Positions 12,801 through 20,488 of a DNA stretch of 43,812 bases are shown here, piece by piece (the stretch's first letter is position 1; each line of letters starts with the position of its first letter). The notes beneath the pieces were generated by a model that saw only the letters and a list, made by a program, of their open reading frames with translations, had not been told where the DNA came from and did no database searches. The stretch is taken from NCBI RefSeq assembly GCF_000003815.2, contig NC_049979.1, forward strand, positions 662,959-706,770, read 5' to 3'. The stretch is from Branchiostoma floridae (lineage: Eukaryota; Chordata; Leptocardii; Amphioxiformes; Branchiostomatidae). The position numbers and the translations under genes are program-made.

Positions 12801-14154
12801 CAAATGTACTTTGTTTGAACCTTTGTTTAGTCAGGAAAGCTCAAATTGGCCACAGGCTGCTTTTCATTGAGGTCATGAGGGAAGAGGTACTTTATAACTG
12901 TAATTGTAAACGGTGACAGGCTGCATACCATACAAAGTACTAGCCTCCACTGTTGGATTCCTGGAGAAATATCAAAATAATAAAAATTGGGCAAATGGAG
13001 TGAATATTAGAGTCATTATTACGGCCGACCGACTTCCCCAGCATACTAATTACTATTCACTCTATTTCAGTATTTGGCCAATGTCTAATACTAGTACTAC
13101 TATTTTGGCCAGTGATCCATGGAGCATGGTAGAGGCTAAATACCTTGTAATAAAAAGGGACAACGTGTTTTTGCATTTCCAGGAGTATTCAACTACATTG
13201 TAGTGACCATTCTGACTCCACTGCCTTTTTTATTAACAATGTAGTTTGCAACTTTAATCGATCATCAATTTTTATCAAGTGTGAAAAGCTGAAACCTGGC
13301 CTATTGTATGATAAGGGCAGACAATCTACATATTTCAGTCTTTGACAAAGGTCATATGCAATTTCAGATTTAAACTTCCAGCTTCCCATACAGGATCTGG
13401 GATGCAGGGTGAAGGTGTGTGTGACTTTCTCAAACTGAAAAAGGGGAGTGTACATGTACAGGCTTTTCACTGATGTCAAAGTAATTATACAATTTGAATT
13501 CCATTCGCCCATGTTGGCAGGTATGTGGACTATAGCAGCAGCATATTGACATACATACACTGTACTTCAACATGGTGCAAATGACGTCATATAAAAAGCC
13601 TGTATACACAGATTGGAGGTTCATGCCCTGGACTTGGTGACATCACACGGAAACAAAACAAACATGGGATGTTTGTTTTCACGGCACATACGCTGACAGT
13701 GACGAGTCTTATGTTTCATCTCTGTCCAAAATTCTTGTTCCTTACTGTACTAGAACACTGAAGTGAGCGTGTTATGTTTGTACATTAGCTGACGTGTAAA
13801 GGCCAAGGCCATGCCTACAGTGATAGTATACGTGCTGTAGAACACATCCGGCCGGCCTGACTTTTGGCATTTGGGCATCACCACTGGGGGTTATACATAG
13901 AGCTGACGCTATATATGATGCACACTCGGATGCCAACATCACAAGACCACGGGGTGACGCGGGAAGGGCTGACATAACAGGCATGCCCATGCCTGACCTG
14001 ATCTGACTCAGCGCGGGCCGGCCCTTCCTGCTTGGCATGCGGCCAAAAGAACAACATGGCCCGTGGCACGTTCTGTGCAACATCGGTCGTGCATGCGATC
14101 ACCCAGGTTACCTGAAACACTAGCCTGCATGACACGTTGAACAACGGCCCTCAT
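969..14154 (-). CDS. DTD1: D-aminoacyl-tRNA deacylase 1, five coding exons (join 14154-14112, 12609-12519, 12164-12062, 5060-4928, 1081-969)
   Basis: The enzyme hydrolyses D-amino acids, and glycine mischarged on tRNA-Ala, from tRNA. It is a cytosolic proofreading enzyme of translation. The spliced product is 160 residues, against about 145 in bacteria and about 209 in human DTD1. Visible marks are the start MRAVVQRV, the core GRGLCVLIG (about residues 23-31), the catalytic-side motif SQFTL (78-82), the block VLKGNKPDF and the Gly-cisPro chiral-selection motif in NDGPVT (about 137-142). The cis-Pro motif fits DTD1 rather than the trans-Pro animal paralogue. All four introns are GT-AG and all phases join without a stop. 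The C-terminus is short: AAG|GTAGGA after residue 153 could be a donor to another exon outside the window, in which case the last few residues are intron read-through. The gene lies head-to-head with lipin. Confidence 0.93.
1165..1345 (-). mobile_element. Degraded LINE reverse-transcriptase tail
   Basis: This segment is similar to 19793-20000: shared words include AGTATCCAGTA, GATTATACTGCT, TAGTCTTCACACC and TAACACACTCC. In the better copy the minus strand reads like the RPRKSWKECVKKD tail of LINE reverse transcriptases. This copy lies in DTD1 intron 4. Confidence 0.55.
2636..2817. mobile_element. CGCGGT-rich foldback MITE
   Basis: The left end has repeated TTCGCGG / TTTCGCGGT words. The right end has their inverse, ACCGCGAAC and CCACCGCGAACATG. 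A foldback of about 180 bp with no coding capacity fits a MITE. Older, decayed relatives can be made out at 10849-11040, 19640-19770 and 23440-23580. It lies in DTD1 intron 4. Confidence 0.7.
3811..3845. repeat. (CAAT)n microsatellite
   Basis: About eight to nine perfect tetranucleotide repeats in DTD1 intron 4. Confidence 0.95.
4487..4895. repeat. Three degenerate tandem copies, about 115-170 bp each
   Basis: The blocks begin near 4493, 4664 and 4781. Each carries the ordered words GTCAG/TAGAATGCTTG, AAATCACTGT, ATTACACCCTTT, a CTCACTCA and GACAACT-TATGTA. Divergence between copies shows an old duplication. It adjoins the donor side of DTD1 exon 4 but does not include coding sequence. Confidence 0.75.
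4928..5060 (-). CDS. DTD1: DTD1 coding exon 4
   Basis: This exon encodes FTLYCVLKGNKPDFH through AYQPDKIK plus one base (133 nt, 44 codons + 1). The acceptor is TTTGCCCACAG|TTCACC and the donor AAAAG|GTACCG. The first 19 or so bases, together with the acceptor, are the template of the 35-bp minisatellite that fills the adjacent end of the intron. Confidence 0.93.
5041..8213 (-). repeat. 35-bp minisatellite spanning the acceptor of DTD1 exon 4
   Basis: There are about 90 units, counting the 505-base gap as array. In gene sense each unit holds a pyrimidine-rich TTTGCCCACAG acceptor followed by TTCACNCTGTACTGTG, a copy of the first bases of exon 4 (FTLYC). Units vary at a few sites (GTG/GCG, CTGTGG/CTATGG), and in 7366-7860 they form higher-order blocks. 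Long stretches are free of stops in all three sense frames. The long minus-strand ORFs here are products of the array and not genes. Confidence 0.95.
5237..5741. other. Assembly gap (505 N)
   Basis: A run of N lies inside the 35-bp minisatellite, so the true copy number is unknown. Arrays of this kind commonly break assemblies. Confidence 1.
8480..9340. repeat. Degenerate tandem array of about 145-bp units
   Basis: Four to five copies carry the ordered words ACCGATCTGCCCTGTAG, GTTACACAACGAGTTCACTC, ACACAGGACAGTGAC and GGCCAGTTTCTCTCTAAT. The third copy is split by the MITE at 8845-9063. The array is in DTD1 intron 3. Confidence 0.85.
8845..9063. mobile_element. MITE with long inverted ends, inserted in the 145-bp array
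   Basis: The left end reads TTCACCTTTATCCGCGGGGT and continues with AACCTATATCC. The right end is the inverse (GGATAAAGGTGAACTAGC). The same family occurs at 15273-15390 and at 31892-32118. The element interrupts one repeat unit, so it inserted after the array formed. Confidence 0.85.
9341..10848. other. DTD1 intron 3, mostly unannotated
   Basis: No gene is visible. The segment 10093-10190 carries one copy of a dispersed repeat (GGTCCGGGGGCATGCTCCC, then AAATTTTGAAATCT and GCTATTTCCTGCATTTTGA) that is arrayed at 38310-39790. The short ORFs at 9922-10128 and 10163-10423 fall in or beside that repeat. Confidence 0.6.
11222..11415 (-). mobile_element. tRNA-derived SINE
   Basis: On the minus strand the head reads TGGCATAACTGGTAGAGTGC (A-box-like), followed about 30 nt later by GAGTTCAATCCCC (B-box-like). 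This is the internal RNA polymerase III promoter of a tRNA-derived SINE. A conserved body follows (CACCTGGGTGAAGTGAGG as read on the plus strand). There is no sign of an intact cloverleaf, so it is not a working tRNA gene. Confidence 0.75.
12062..12164 (-). CDS. DTD1: DTD1 coding exon 3
   Basis: This exon encodes VRKILNLRVF through NYEILCVSQ. The acceptor is CTGCAG|A and the donor CAG|GTGAGT. It ends in phase 0 after the Ser-Gln of the SQFTL motif, so the active-site motif is divided between this exon and exon 4, which lies about 7 kb away across the minisatellite. Confidence 0.92.
12519..12609 (-). CDS. DTD1: DTD1 coding exon 2
   Basis: This exon encodes about residues 15-44, with GDELVSSIGRGLCVLIG as the recognisable core. 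The acceptor is CTGAAG|TT and the donor AT|GTAAGG. The split codon with exon 3 gives Ile before VRKILNLRVF, matching the human exon layout. Confidence 0.9.
12610..14111. other. DTD1 intron 1
   Basis: No gene is seen. A short perfect hairpin occurs near 13655-13680 (AAAACAAACAT and its inverse around a GGG loop). From about 13850 the sequence becomes CpG-rich as the promoter is approached. Small ORFs on the minus strand here have no recognisable similarity. Confidence 0.5.
14112..14154 (-). CDS. DTD1: DTD1 coding exon 1
   Basis: This exon encodes the first 14 residues, starting MRAVVQRV as in nearly all DTD proteins, plus the first base of a split Val codon. The donor is G|GTAACC. The start is chosen because the MxAVxQRV N-terminus is invariant in the family. 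The ATG lies directly downstream, in gene sense, of a CCAAT sequence. Confidence 0.9.
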
Positions 14155-14440
14155 GATTGGCGAGGTGTGCACAGACTCGTCAAATAAAAGCCCCGTAGTG
14201 CGGTAAACACGCCCGAATCACGCGATCTCCGAAAACTCAGCACGCGGCGGCCATTTTGGGTCACGTCGGGGTCACGTTGTGACGTCAGACAACCTCTGAC
14301 CTCTAGTCATCTGACAAGTTGCCGCGGGTGAAAACCGTACGGACGTGTGGAACGGTGTGTAGATAGATTGTCCACTTTACCCATCGTTTTTGGCAACAGC
14401 GAGAGTTTAGATTTTCTTCACTACCCCCGTAGCACGTAAG
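14155..14440. promoter_or_regulatory. Bidirectional DTD1/lipin promoter with a perfect CRE
   Basis: This CpG-rich segment lies between the DTD1 start (minus) and a plus-strand AAG|GTAAGT donor at 14440/14441. The donor is a candidate end for a non-coding first exon of lipin. It contains TGACGTCA (14280-14287), the palindromic CREB/ATF site, with TCACGT half-sites just before it, and GGCCATTTTG, which resembles a YY1 site. No strong TATA box is seen. Transcription start points are inferred. Confidence 0.6.
14280..14287. promoter_or_regulatory. Palindromic CRE (TGACGTCA)
   Basis: Full 8-bp consensus for CREB/ATF dimers, in the shared DTD1/lipin upstream region. Lipin-1 is a known CREB-dependent target in mammals, so the site is a plausible conserved input. 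Function is inferred from the motif only. Confidence 0.55.
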
Positions 14441-15272
14441 GTAAGTCATACCGAAGTTGTTGACGAGATTTTGTACATATTTGTGTTGTAGATTTGACGG
14501 TAAATGCCTATTTTCCTGGCCGTGCCGGCCACAGTTCTGGTGACAGATGATGACGGCTCTGGCCCTGAACATACAAACCTGCCGCGCTGGCCTGATCGGA
14601 TCACGCCACCAACCCCCTCAGGTCACCACTGGCGTAGAGAAGGGTGTGTGAGGGGCGTGTTTGTTTACACGTTACGTAAAACTCTCCAGATTTTTGTTGT
14701 TGACGATCAGGAAATGTATAAATGATTTGCACAGTGACACAGAAACAGTGCTAGCCGGTTCAGTGCAAACCGCCACGTCCATGGGTGGGTGCCCCCTGCT
14801 AGAAGGTGAGTTTACCGGAAGGAATGTCTGCCGTTATGTCTCGGGCCACCCAATATAGACTTCCCCAGGGTTTGACAGGCTCTCCCATACGCGGTAGTGT
14901 GGGGGTTGGGGTCTAGCCGTCTGTTTGTAGAGGAAACGAGGTCGGTTTCGATGACTCAAATTCACAACTGACTGAGAATGAGATATTTAAATGCCCCCCC
15001 CCCCCGTATTAAAGGTATTGAAAAGCACAGGAGGAGGTGATCATTCCATGAGAAAATGTCCTTTCTTTATAATGCAGTAAGTGAAGTTTACCAAATCTGT
15101 TTTCTCAGAGTCTCAGTAGAATAACCCGCTGTGGCTGTCCGTACCCTATATTGGCATTATATGTAATGTACACTACAGAATAACGTAAACATACTCATAT
15201 ACCATAATTTGCAGTCTTGCCATTGACACGAATTGTTGCCAAGGCCATTATATAACGTCATTGATTGTTCAT
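14441..15272. other. Lipin 5' intron, unannotated
   Basis: No gene is recognised. There is a 12-13 base C run at about 14994-15006. ORFs at 14504-14725 and 14661-14858 show no known domain. Confidence 0.4.
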
Positions 15273-15390
15273 GCTAGTTTTCTCGCAGGGTAACGTATAT
15301 CTGTCTGTCCAGTTGATATCCCTTAATACCGTGCTGGTAAACAAAACGAATATAGGTTACCCTGCGGATAGATGTGAACTAGCGTTACAT
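15273..15390. mobile_element. Short copy of the TTTATCCGCGGGGT MITE family
   Basis: Left end GCTAGTTTTCTCGCAGGGTA and right end TATAGGTTACCCTGCGGATA..GTGAACTAGCGTTACA are inverse copies of one another and related to the elements at 8845-9063 and 31892-32118. This copy is shorter, about 118 bp. Confidence 0.7.
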
Positions 15391-15488
15391 AACAGACTTG
15401 AAGTTTTCACTTATACAATCCAGAAAACCTTCCTGGTGTAAGAAGTCAACAGGGTGCCCCATGGGATGTGTCATTACTGTCACATACA

Positions 15489-15578
15489 GACCCTGTTCAT
15501 ACCGGCAGGGTTCCCAAATCAGGAATCACCCCGGCACTGGATCGATCCGGATTTGTGCATCCTGTCATGAACAGGGTC
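15489..15578. repeat. Inverted repeat, 12-bp arms
   Basis: GACCCTGTTCAT (15489-15500) and its exact inverse ATGAACAGGGTC (15567-15578). Probably the edges of a small foldback element. Confidence 0.55.
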
Positions 15579-15622
15579 CTTCGCAGACTTGTAGCACGGC
15601 TAAGGTTCTCTATCTCATCTCA

Positions 15623-15751
15623 TGCAGGGAAAAGGAGTTTGCCGTGGAAAGGAGTTTCGCCCCTCTCCGTGCCGAGCGAATTGACACTCCTTTCTTTGGC
15701 AAACTCCCTTTCTACGTAAACTCCCTTCCACAGCAAACTCTCTTTCCCTGC
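15623..15751. mobile_element. Foldback element, about 35-bp arms
   Basis: TGCAGGGAAAAGGAGTTTGC at the left and an imperfect inverse ending CTCTTTCCCTGCA at the right. Internal AGTTT words repeat within each arm. There is no coding capacity. Confidence 0.7.
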
Positions 15752-16105
15752 ATTTGAGAGCCAACGTTGCAAACCAGCCCCCTTAAAAAAAGCCAGCCCC
15801 ACCAGAAGTCTGCACAGGAGGCTAAGTCTTGGCCGCATAGCTGCCTAGTATACTTTGCTCCATGAAATTCCGTCCAATGACATGGACAGATTTTCAGCCA
15901 AAAACATAAATAAAAAATTTATCATATTCTCCAACTGCTACAAAACTAAAGATGAAGCAATTAGTCATTTAGTGGTGCTTTAGCAGAAGTTTCTTCTTAA
16001 AAATTTGTGCACAGAATAACAAAAGGCTTATCGTATGATCTTACATGTAGTAGAGGGAGATTGATAACAAACAATAATAGATACAAAATATTGACAAATG
16101 CTTGC

Positions 16106-16156
16106 GTAACCTGATAGCCCTGTACAGCAAACACCTGGGCTGTGGGATCAGGTTAC
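16106..16156. repeat. Short inverted repeat
   Basis: GTAACCTGAT..AGCCC pairs with GGGCT..ATCAGGTTAC across a loop of about 16 bases. Probably a MITE remnant. Confidence 0.5.
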
Positions 16157-16293
16157 TCATTACCAGCATATCTGACTAGGTGGAGGGGCACGCCCCGAGG
16201 TCACATGTTGTTTTCAACAACAGAGCATACTTAACATGTACAGAGTGCCCAGCATATGTTATTGTAGATTGTAATCTACATCTTTACCCGATA

Positions 16294-16500
16294 GTATACT
16301 TACCCTCCAAGCAGAGGTTAGGCTCTGGTTGTCTTTTGACATTGTTTTTTAGGTATTTTTATCGAGCTTCCTATTTTGTACTGTTTTGATAATGTCTCGC
16401 GGCCTCAACAAGATGGTACAAGACAGAAAGTCAGATAATAATGCCTAAAAAACGTCAAAAGACAGCCTGAGCCTAACCACTGCTTGGAGAGTAATTGTAC
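16294..16500. mobile_element. MITE with about 60-bp inverted ends (CTCCAAGCAG family)
   Basis: The left arm (CTCCAAGCAGAGGTTAGGCT, then GTCTTTTGAC and TTTTTTAGG) is mirrored at the right (CCTAAAAAACGTCAAAAGAC, then AGCCTAACC and TGCTTGGAG). A related element lies at 19999-20166. Confidence 0.8.
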
Positions 16501-18237
16501 TAAGCTACATAATGCTGTCAGATAGCACCTTGTTTAAACAGTAAAGTCAGTAGAGCTGCTGTAAGAGCAGATGTCGGAATTTCCCTTCACACACATTTAG
16601 CTCCAGTGCGACATGCCAACATCGAAACTGAAAGAAGTCTTACCCCTGTCAAAGACGAGGCTGCAAAAGGTTTTTTGTGCACATTGCTCAGGAGCAGATA
16701 CTAGTAAACATGTAGAAATACAGACAAATCATACTTGATATGCCGCATGAGAAGAAATTGTATACTATACGCTTGGAACCAAATTGGCCTTTATCATTTA
16801 GAAACTGTACATGTTCCAGTTCTTTATCATATATATATTGTTTGGGAGCAAATGTTGTTGATTTTCTGTTATTTTAAGCTCCAGAAAACACATTTTCATA
16901 AATTATATCATACTGAAGTTAAGATTTTGGGACAGATGGGGTGAAATTTCCAACAAAGCAAATTTCAGTCCCAGGATGGAGTGACAGGTCCTGGAGACCG
17001 CCCTTCTCCATGTATATGTACATATTCAGTAGAAGCCAGTTTAATGCGCAACGGATTAACGCACACTTCTGTTAACTGCACAGAATCCCCAAATCCCAAA
17101 CTGATGAGGTCCACCTAGATAACTTCGCATTATTGCACCAGCCGGATAATTGCACGAAATTCACTGGCAACAAGGCCGTGCAATTAACTATTATTAAGCA
17201 GCTTCTAGTTCTACTGTATATGCAGGTGGTATTTCCAGCCTTGAGGGGCCTGTTATGGATGATCCCCTCAGTACTAAGATGACGAATATGGCTGTGCTTT
17301 GACATTACGAGAACCAGCACAGATTATATAGTTACAGACTTGTACATTTATGATGTGTCAGGCCTCCTTAACTTGGCCCCTCTGATGGATGACTCTCTCC
17401 TGAAGTGAAGTGGGCAATCTGCCAACTTGTCCCCCAATCGCCAGCCAATGTACAGTTACGGTTACAGGGAGAAACCATTGCCAAAACAGGGGAGGCCAGG
17501 ATACTGCTACATGTATTAGTATTAGAATGGTTGCCCTCCAATAATTGCCCTATGGCTTCTTTCTCTTAGTTCAGAGGTCTGAGGTTGGTTGTCAGGATAT
17601 TTTTTGTTCTCGGTAATTTATTTGTTGCTCTTGTAGGTTTATTCCTGTCTCCAGTAATAGTGTACCCTGTATCCATAATGCATGTTTAGCTGCTGTGTTT
17701 GCCTTTTATTTCCAGGGAATGTCATTGAAAGTGACAACAAATCAATATCTTGAATGTTTTGTATAGTTCTAAGACTAGAATCGACATGATATGTGGGCAA
17801 CTGCCTTTCAGCAAGCATATTCTGTCGCCCCAAGTCTCTAGTCTAGATTCTATATTCAGTTACTGCCCAAGGCAATATGTGTACTGTATAAGTGTTAAAA
17901 GCTTGTAACATGTACATGTAGTATAGTGTACAAATGAATGCACATGTATGTATGATACCTTGTCCTAATACATACGTGCTGACACTGTTAATACATATGA
18001 TGATTAATGTTCTGGAACAAAGGGGACAATGAGGTTTCTATGTTGAAGACAATGTTTTGATCCCCCGGGGATCAGATTGGACTCGAGTGATTACAGCAGA
18101 CAATTACCATATATCTCTGCAGGGCCTCAGGCAAGGCAAGGTAGAATACTCTGGCATTTGTCACTTCAATCGTTGGTATGCAGAGTTACTTTTTGATGTC
18201 CTTCTAGAGAGATTGGATTGTTTCCTGTTTGTAACAG
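16501..18237. other. Lipin 5' intron, no gene seen
   Basis: Only short ORFs. The stretch 17035-17195 has AT-rich inverse words (TTAATGCGCA, GTGCAATTAA) that hint at an old DNA transposon, but I could not close the terminal repeats. Confidence 0.4.
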
Positions 18238-18309
18238 TGAATGAATGAATGAATGGATGGATGGATGGATGAATGAATGAATGAATGAATGAATGAATGA
18301 ATGAATGAA
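18238..18309. repeat. (GAAT)n/(GGAT)n microsatellite
   Basis: Perfect tetranucleotide runs with a central GGAT block. Confidence 0.95.
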
Positions 18310-18484
18310 GGCATGCAACGGAAGCACATAGTTCATGACTGATTCATAGAGATGTAGATCATGACAAGTTGTTTTCTCTTTTACCATGTATACACAGTCA
18401 TATATGCTGGACAGTAGACGGAGAGAAAACTTTAAGTCAAGCGAGACAAGGCGTAAATGAGTGTTAGTAGAATCTGTTTGTACC

Positions 18485-19405
18485 TGTAGTAGTAGTAGTA
18501 GACTGGTTTATTGTTTGATTGAAAACAATCGTAACAAAGTAAAAACAGCCTTGCAGCCTGAGGGGCTGAATTGTGCTGCTTGCTTGACAATCTTTTTGTA
18601 CGTTGTTACACAAGCAAGATTACTAGTATACGATTGACAAATACAAAGTACACAACAAATACAATTCAAGATAAATGCTTAATTCATCGCAGTTGAAGAC
18701 AGATTAAAATAACAATTTAAAATACATGCTTGGTTCATCGCAGCTGAAGACAAATTAAAACTACACACGCTATTTACAACAATTGATTGCACTGTGTGAT
18801 TATAGCAAATGACTCTGACATAGAATGGAACAAGTCGTGAATAGCACTGTGGTCCAAAACTACAGAGCGTTTAGTAGGTTAAGAATAGTTGGGACTGGAC
18901 TAGATAGATACCGCTTTGTCCCGGTTGGCAGTTTGTATTGGCGAGTATGCCTGAGTTGCATGTGGTGAGACGGGTTTCGAGCTGGGGGTAGCCAGGGGGC
19001 GTGTCTTCCAGCTTTGGTAACTGCAAGGGCAAAGTCCTGGCACAAGGTCAGTCTGCGTTGTGACAGACTTTGGAGGTCGAGTGTTAACAGGGCATCAGAA
19101 TATGAGAGATATTGTCTGCCCAGCATCACTCTACATGCCCGCTTCTGGACTCTTTCAATTCTGTCTGATTCTCTTCTTGTGAGTCCAGCATTCCAGCAGG
19201 GTGTGGCATATTCAAGTGTTGGTCTTATATACCCGCAATATACAGTGATCAGGTCAGGGAGAGGGACACCTGCTCGGCGTAGTCTTTTCAGGAAAAACAA
19301 GCGTCTGCTACCCTTGGTCACCATGGCATCTACCTGATCAGACCAGCGTAGGTCTGACCGTATGTGCAGGCCCAGTAATTTTGCTTGCTTGACGATACTG
19401 AGTAT
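18485..19405 (-). mobile_element. 5'-truncated CR1/L2-like LINE fragment
   Basis: The minus strand from about 19400 to 18860 encodes the C-terminal part of a non-LTR reverse transcriptase. Visible marks are LGLHIRSDLRWSDQVD, then FFLKRLRRAGVP, YCGYIRPTLEYATPCWNAGL and RVQKRACRVMLG, which are typical of the thumb and tail region of CR1/L2-clade LINEs. The catalytic YxDD region is missing, so it is dead on arrival. The remaining bases to about 18485 are its likely 3' UTR. Confidence 0.85.
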
Positions 19406-19512
19406 ATATATAACTATGTTGTAAGCTGTCTTCTAGGAAACATATTTTAATATTTGTAAATAGCTGACCATTTTTATGCTCTCCCCAAGATGGAGGAATA
19501 AAGTATGAAGAA

Positions 19513-19543
19513 GAATGAATGAATGAATGAATGAATGAATGAT
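19513..19543. repeat. (GAAT)n microsatellite
   Basis: About seven perfect GAAT repeats. Confidence 0.95.
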
Positions 19544-19792
19544 AGTGATTCTCTGCATGGACCAATGTTGGTGATATACTGTAGATTGATTCATTTTTAA
19601 GTGAGAAACAGCTGATGGGAAAAGGAAGTTTTCACTGTGTTATAAAGTTGTGGTTGAAAAAATTCTGTGGTAACACATTGAAAACATAAGTTTGCATGAA
19701 TTTTTGCTGGAGAGTTCACTGCAAAACCTTGAACGTAAAACCACTGTGACTGTTTCAGGTTTTACAGTACCGTTGAAACATACCGTCGTGTG

Positions 19793-19995
19793 GTATCCAG
19801 TATTTGATTATACTGCTATGTGGGACTGTGGGTCCCTTACATGGGAAGGTATCAGTTGTTAGTCTTCACACCCCGCTTCCAGTTCCATGCAGCCCGGACT
19901 GGGAGGGCACACTGGCAAGGTTGCACACATTGATATCCTTCTTAACACACTCCTTCCAAGATTTCCTTGGTCTACCTTGAACAAATTGCAGTTGC
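19793..19995 (-). mobile_element. LINE reverse-transcriptase tail fragment
   Basis: The minus strand near 19925-19985 reads GRPRKSWKECVKKDI, the common C-terminal tail of LINE reverse transcriptases. It is paired with 1165-1345. Confidence 0.65.
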
Positions 19996-19998
19996 CTA

Positions 19999-20166
19999 GT
20001 AACTGTAATCTCCAAGCAGACCCTGCGGTAGCATTATTAAGATAGTATAAAAAGCTGGCAAAGGAGTGAAGCCGGCTTAGGAAATGGAACCTCTTGGCTG
20101 ACTACACTCCTTGGCCAGTTTGGTACTATCTGCCATAGTAGGATCTGCTTGGAGATTATAGTTACT
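19999..20166. mobile_element. MITE with inverted ends (TAATCTCCAAGCAG family)
   Basis: TAGTAACTGTAATCTCCAAG at the left is mirrored by CTTGGAGATTATAGTTACT at the right. It lies about 145 bp upstream of the lipin start codon. A small GATAGTATTTTG direct repeat follows at about 20167-20212. Confidence 0.8.
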
Positions 20167-20272
20167 GATAGTATTTTGTGAAGATAGTATTTAGTAACGA
20201 TAGTATTTTGAAACACCGGAGGCAGTTATTTCCATTAACTTACGTGCCACTTTTTTGCCTGACAGATTTCAG

Positions 20273-20281
20273 ATGGTTTAA
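20273..20281 (+). promoter_or_regulatory. Two-codon upstream ORF before the lipin start
   Basis: ATG GTT TAA directly follows TTTCAG, which may itself be the acceptor of this exon. If it is in the mature 5' UTR it is a minimal uORF 31 bp ahead of the lipin ATG. Another possible acceptor is GACAG at 20261-20265. Confidence 0.35.
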
Positions 20282-20311
20282 AGAGTGAAGCTCAGAGCGT
20301 AGTCACCAGAC

Positions 20312-20488
20312 ATGAACTACTTTGGGCGCTTCCTGTCCAACTTCAAGGAGTTCTACAACGAGATCAACGCGGCGACGCTGACAGGAGCGATCGACATCGT
20401 GGTGGTACAGCAGGAGGATGGGTCCTACAGCTGCTCGCCGTTCCACGTTCGCTTCGGGAAAATGGGTGTCCTGCACAGCAGGGAGAAG
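20312..20488 (+). CDS. LPIN: Lipin coding exon 1
   Basis: 59 codons, MNYFGRFL to LHSREK, the first half of N-Lip. The donor is AAG|GTACGG, phase 0. The start is fixed by the family-typical MNY(V/F)G N-terminus. Confidence 0.95.

Noticed and set aside
13189-13624. Minus-strand ORFs of 123 and 64 codons in DTD1 intron 1
   Set aside because: No recognisable domain, no splice support, and the DTD1 reading is complete without them.
17035-17195. A pogo/Tigger-like element
   Set aside because: Suggestive AT-rich words only. No convincing terminal inverted repeats or TA target sites could be closed.
18166-18387. ORF with FIHSFIHS repeats
   Set aside because: Translation of the GAAT/GGAT microsatellite.
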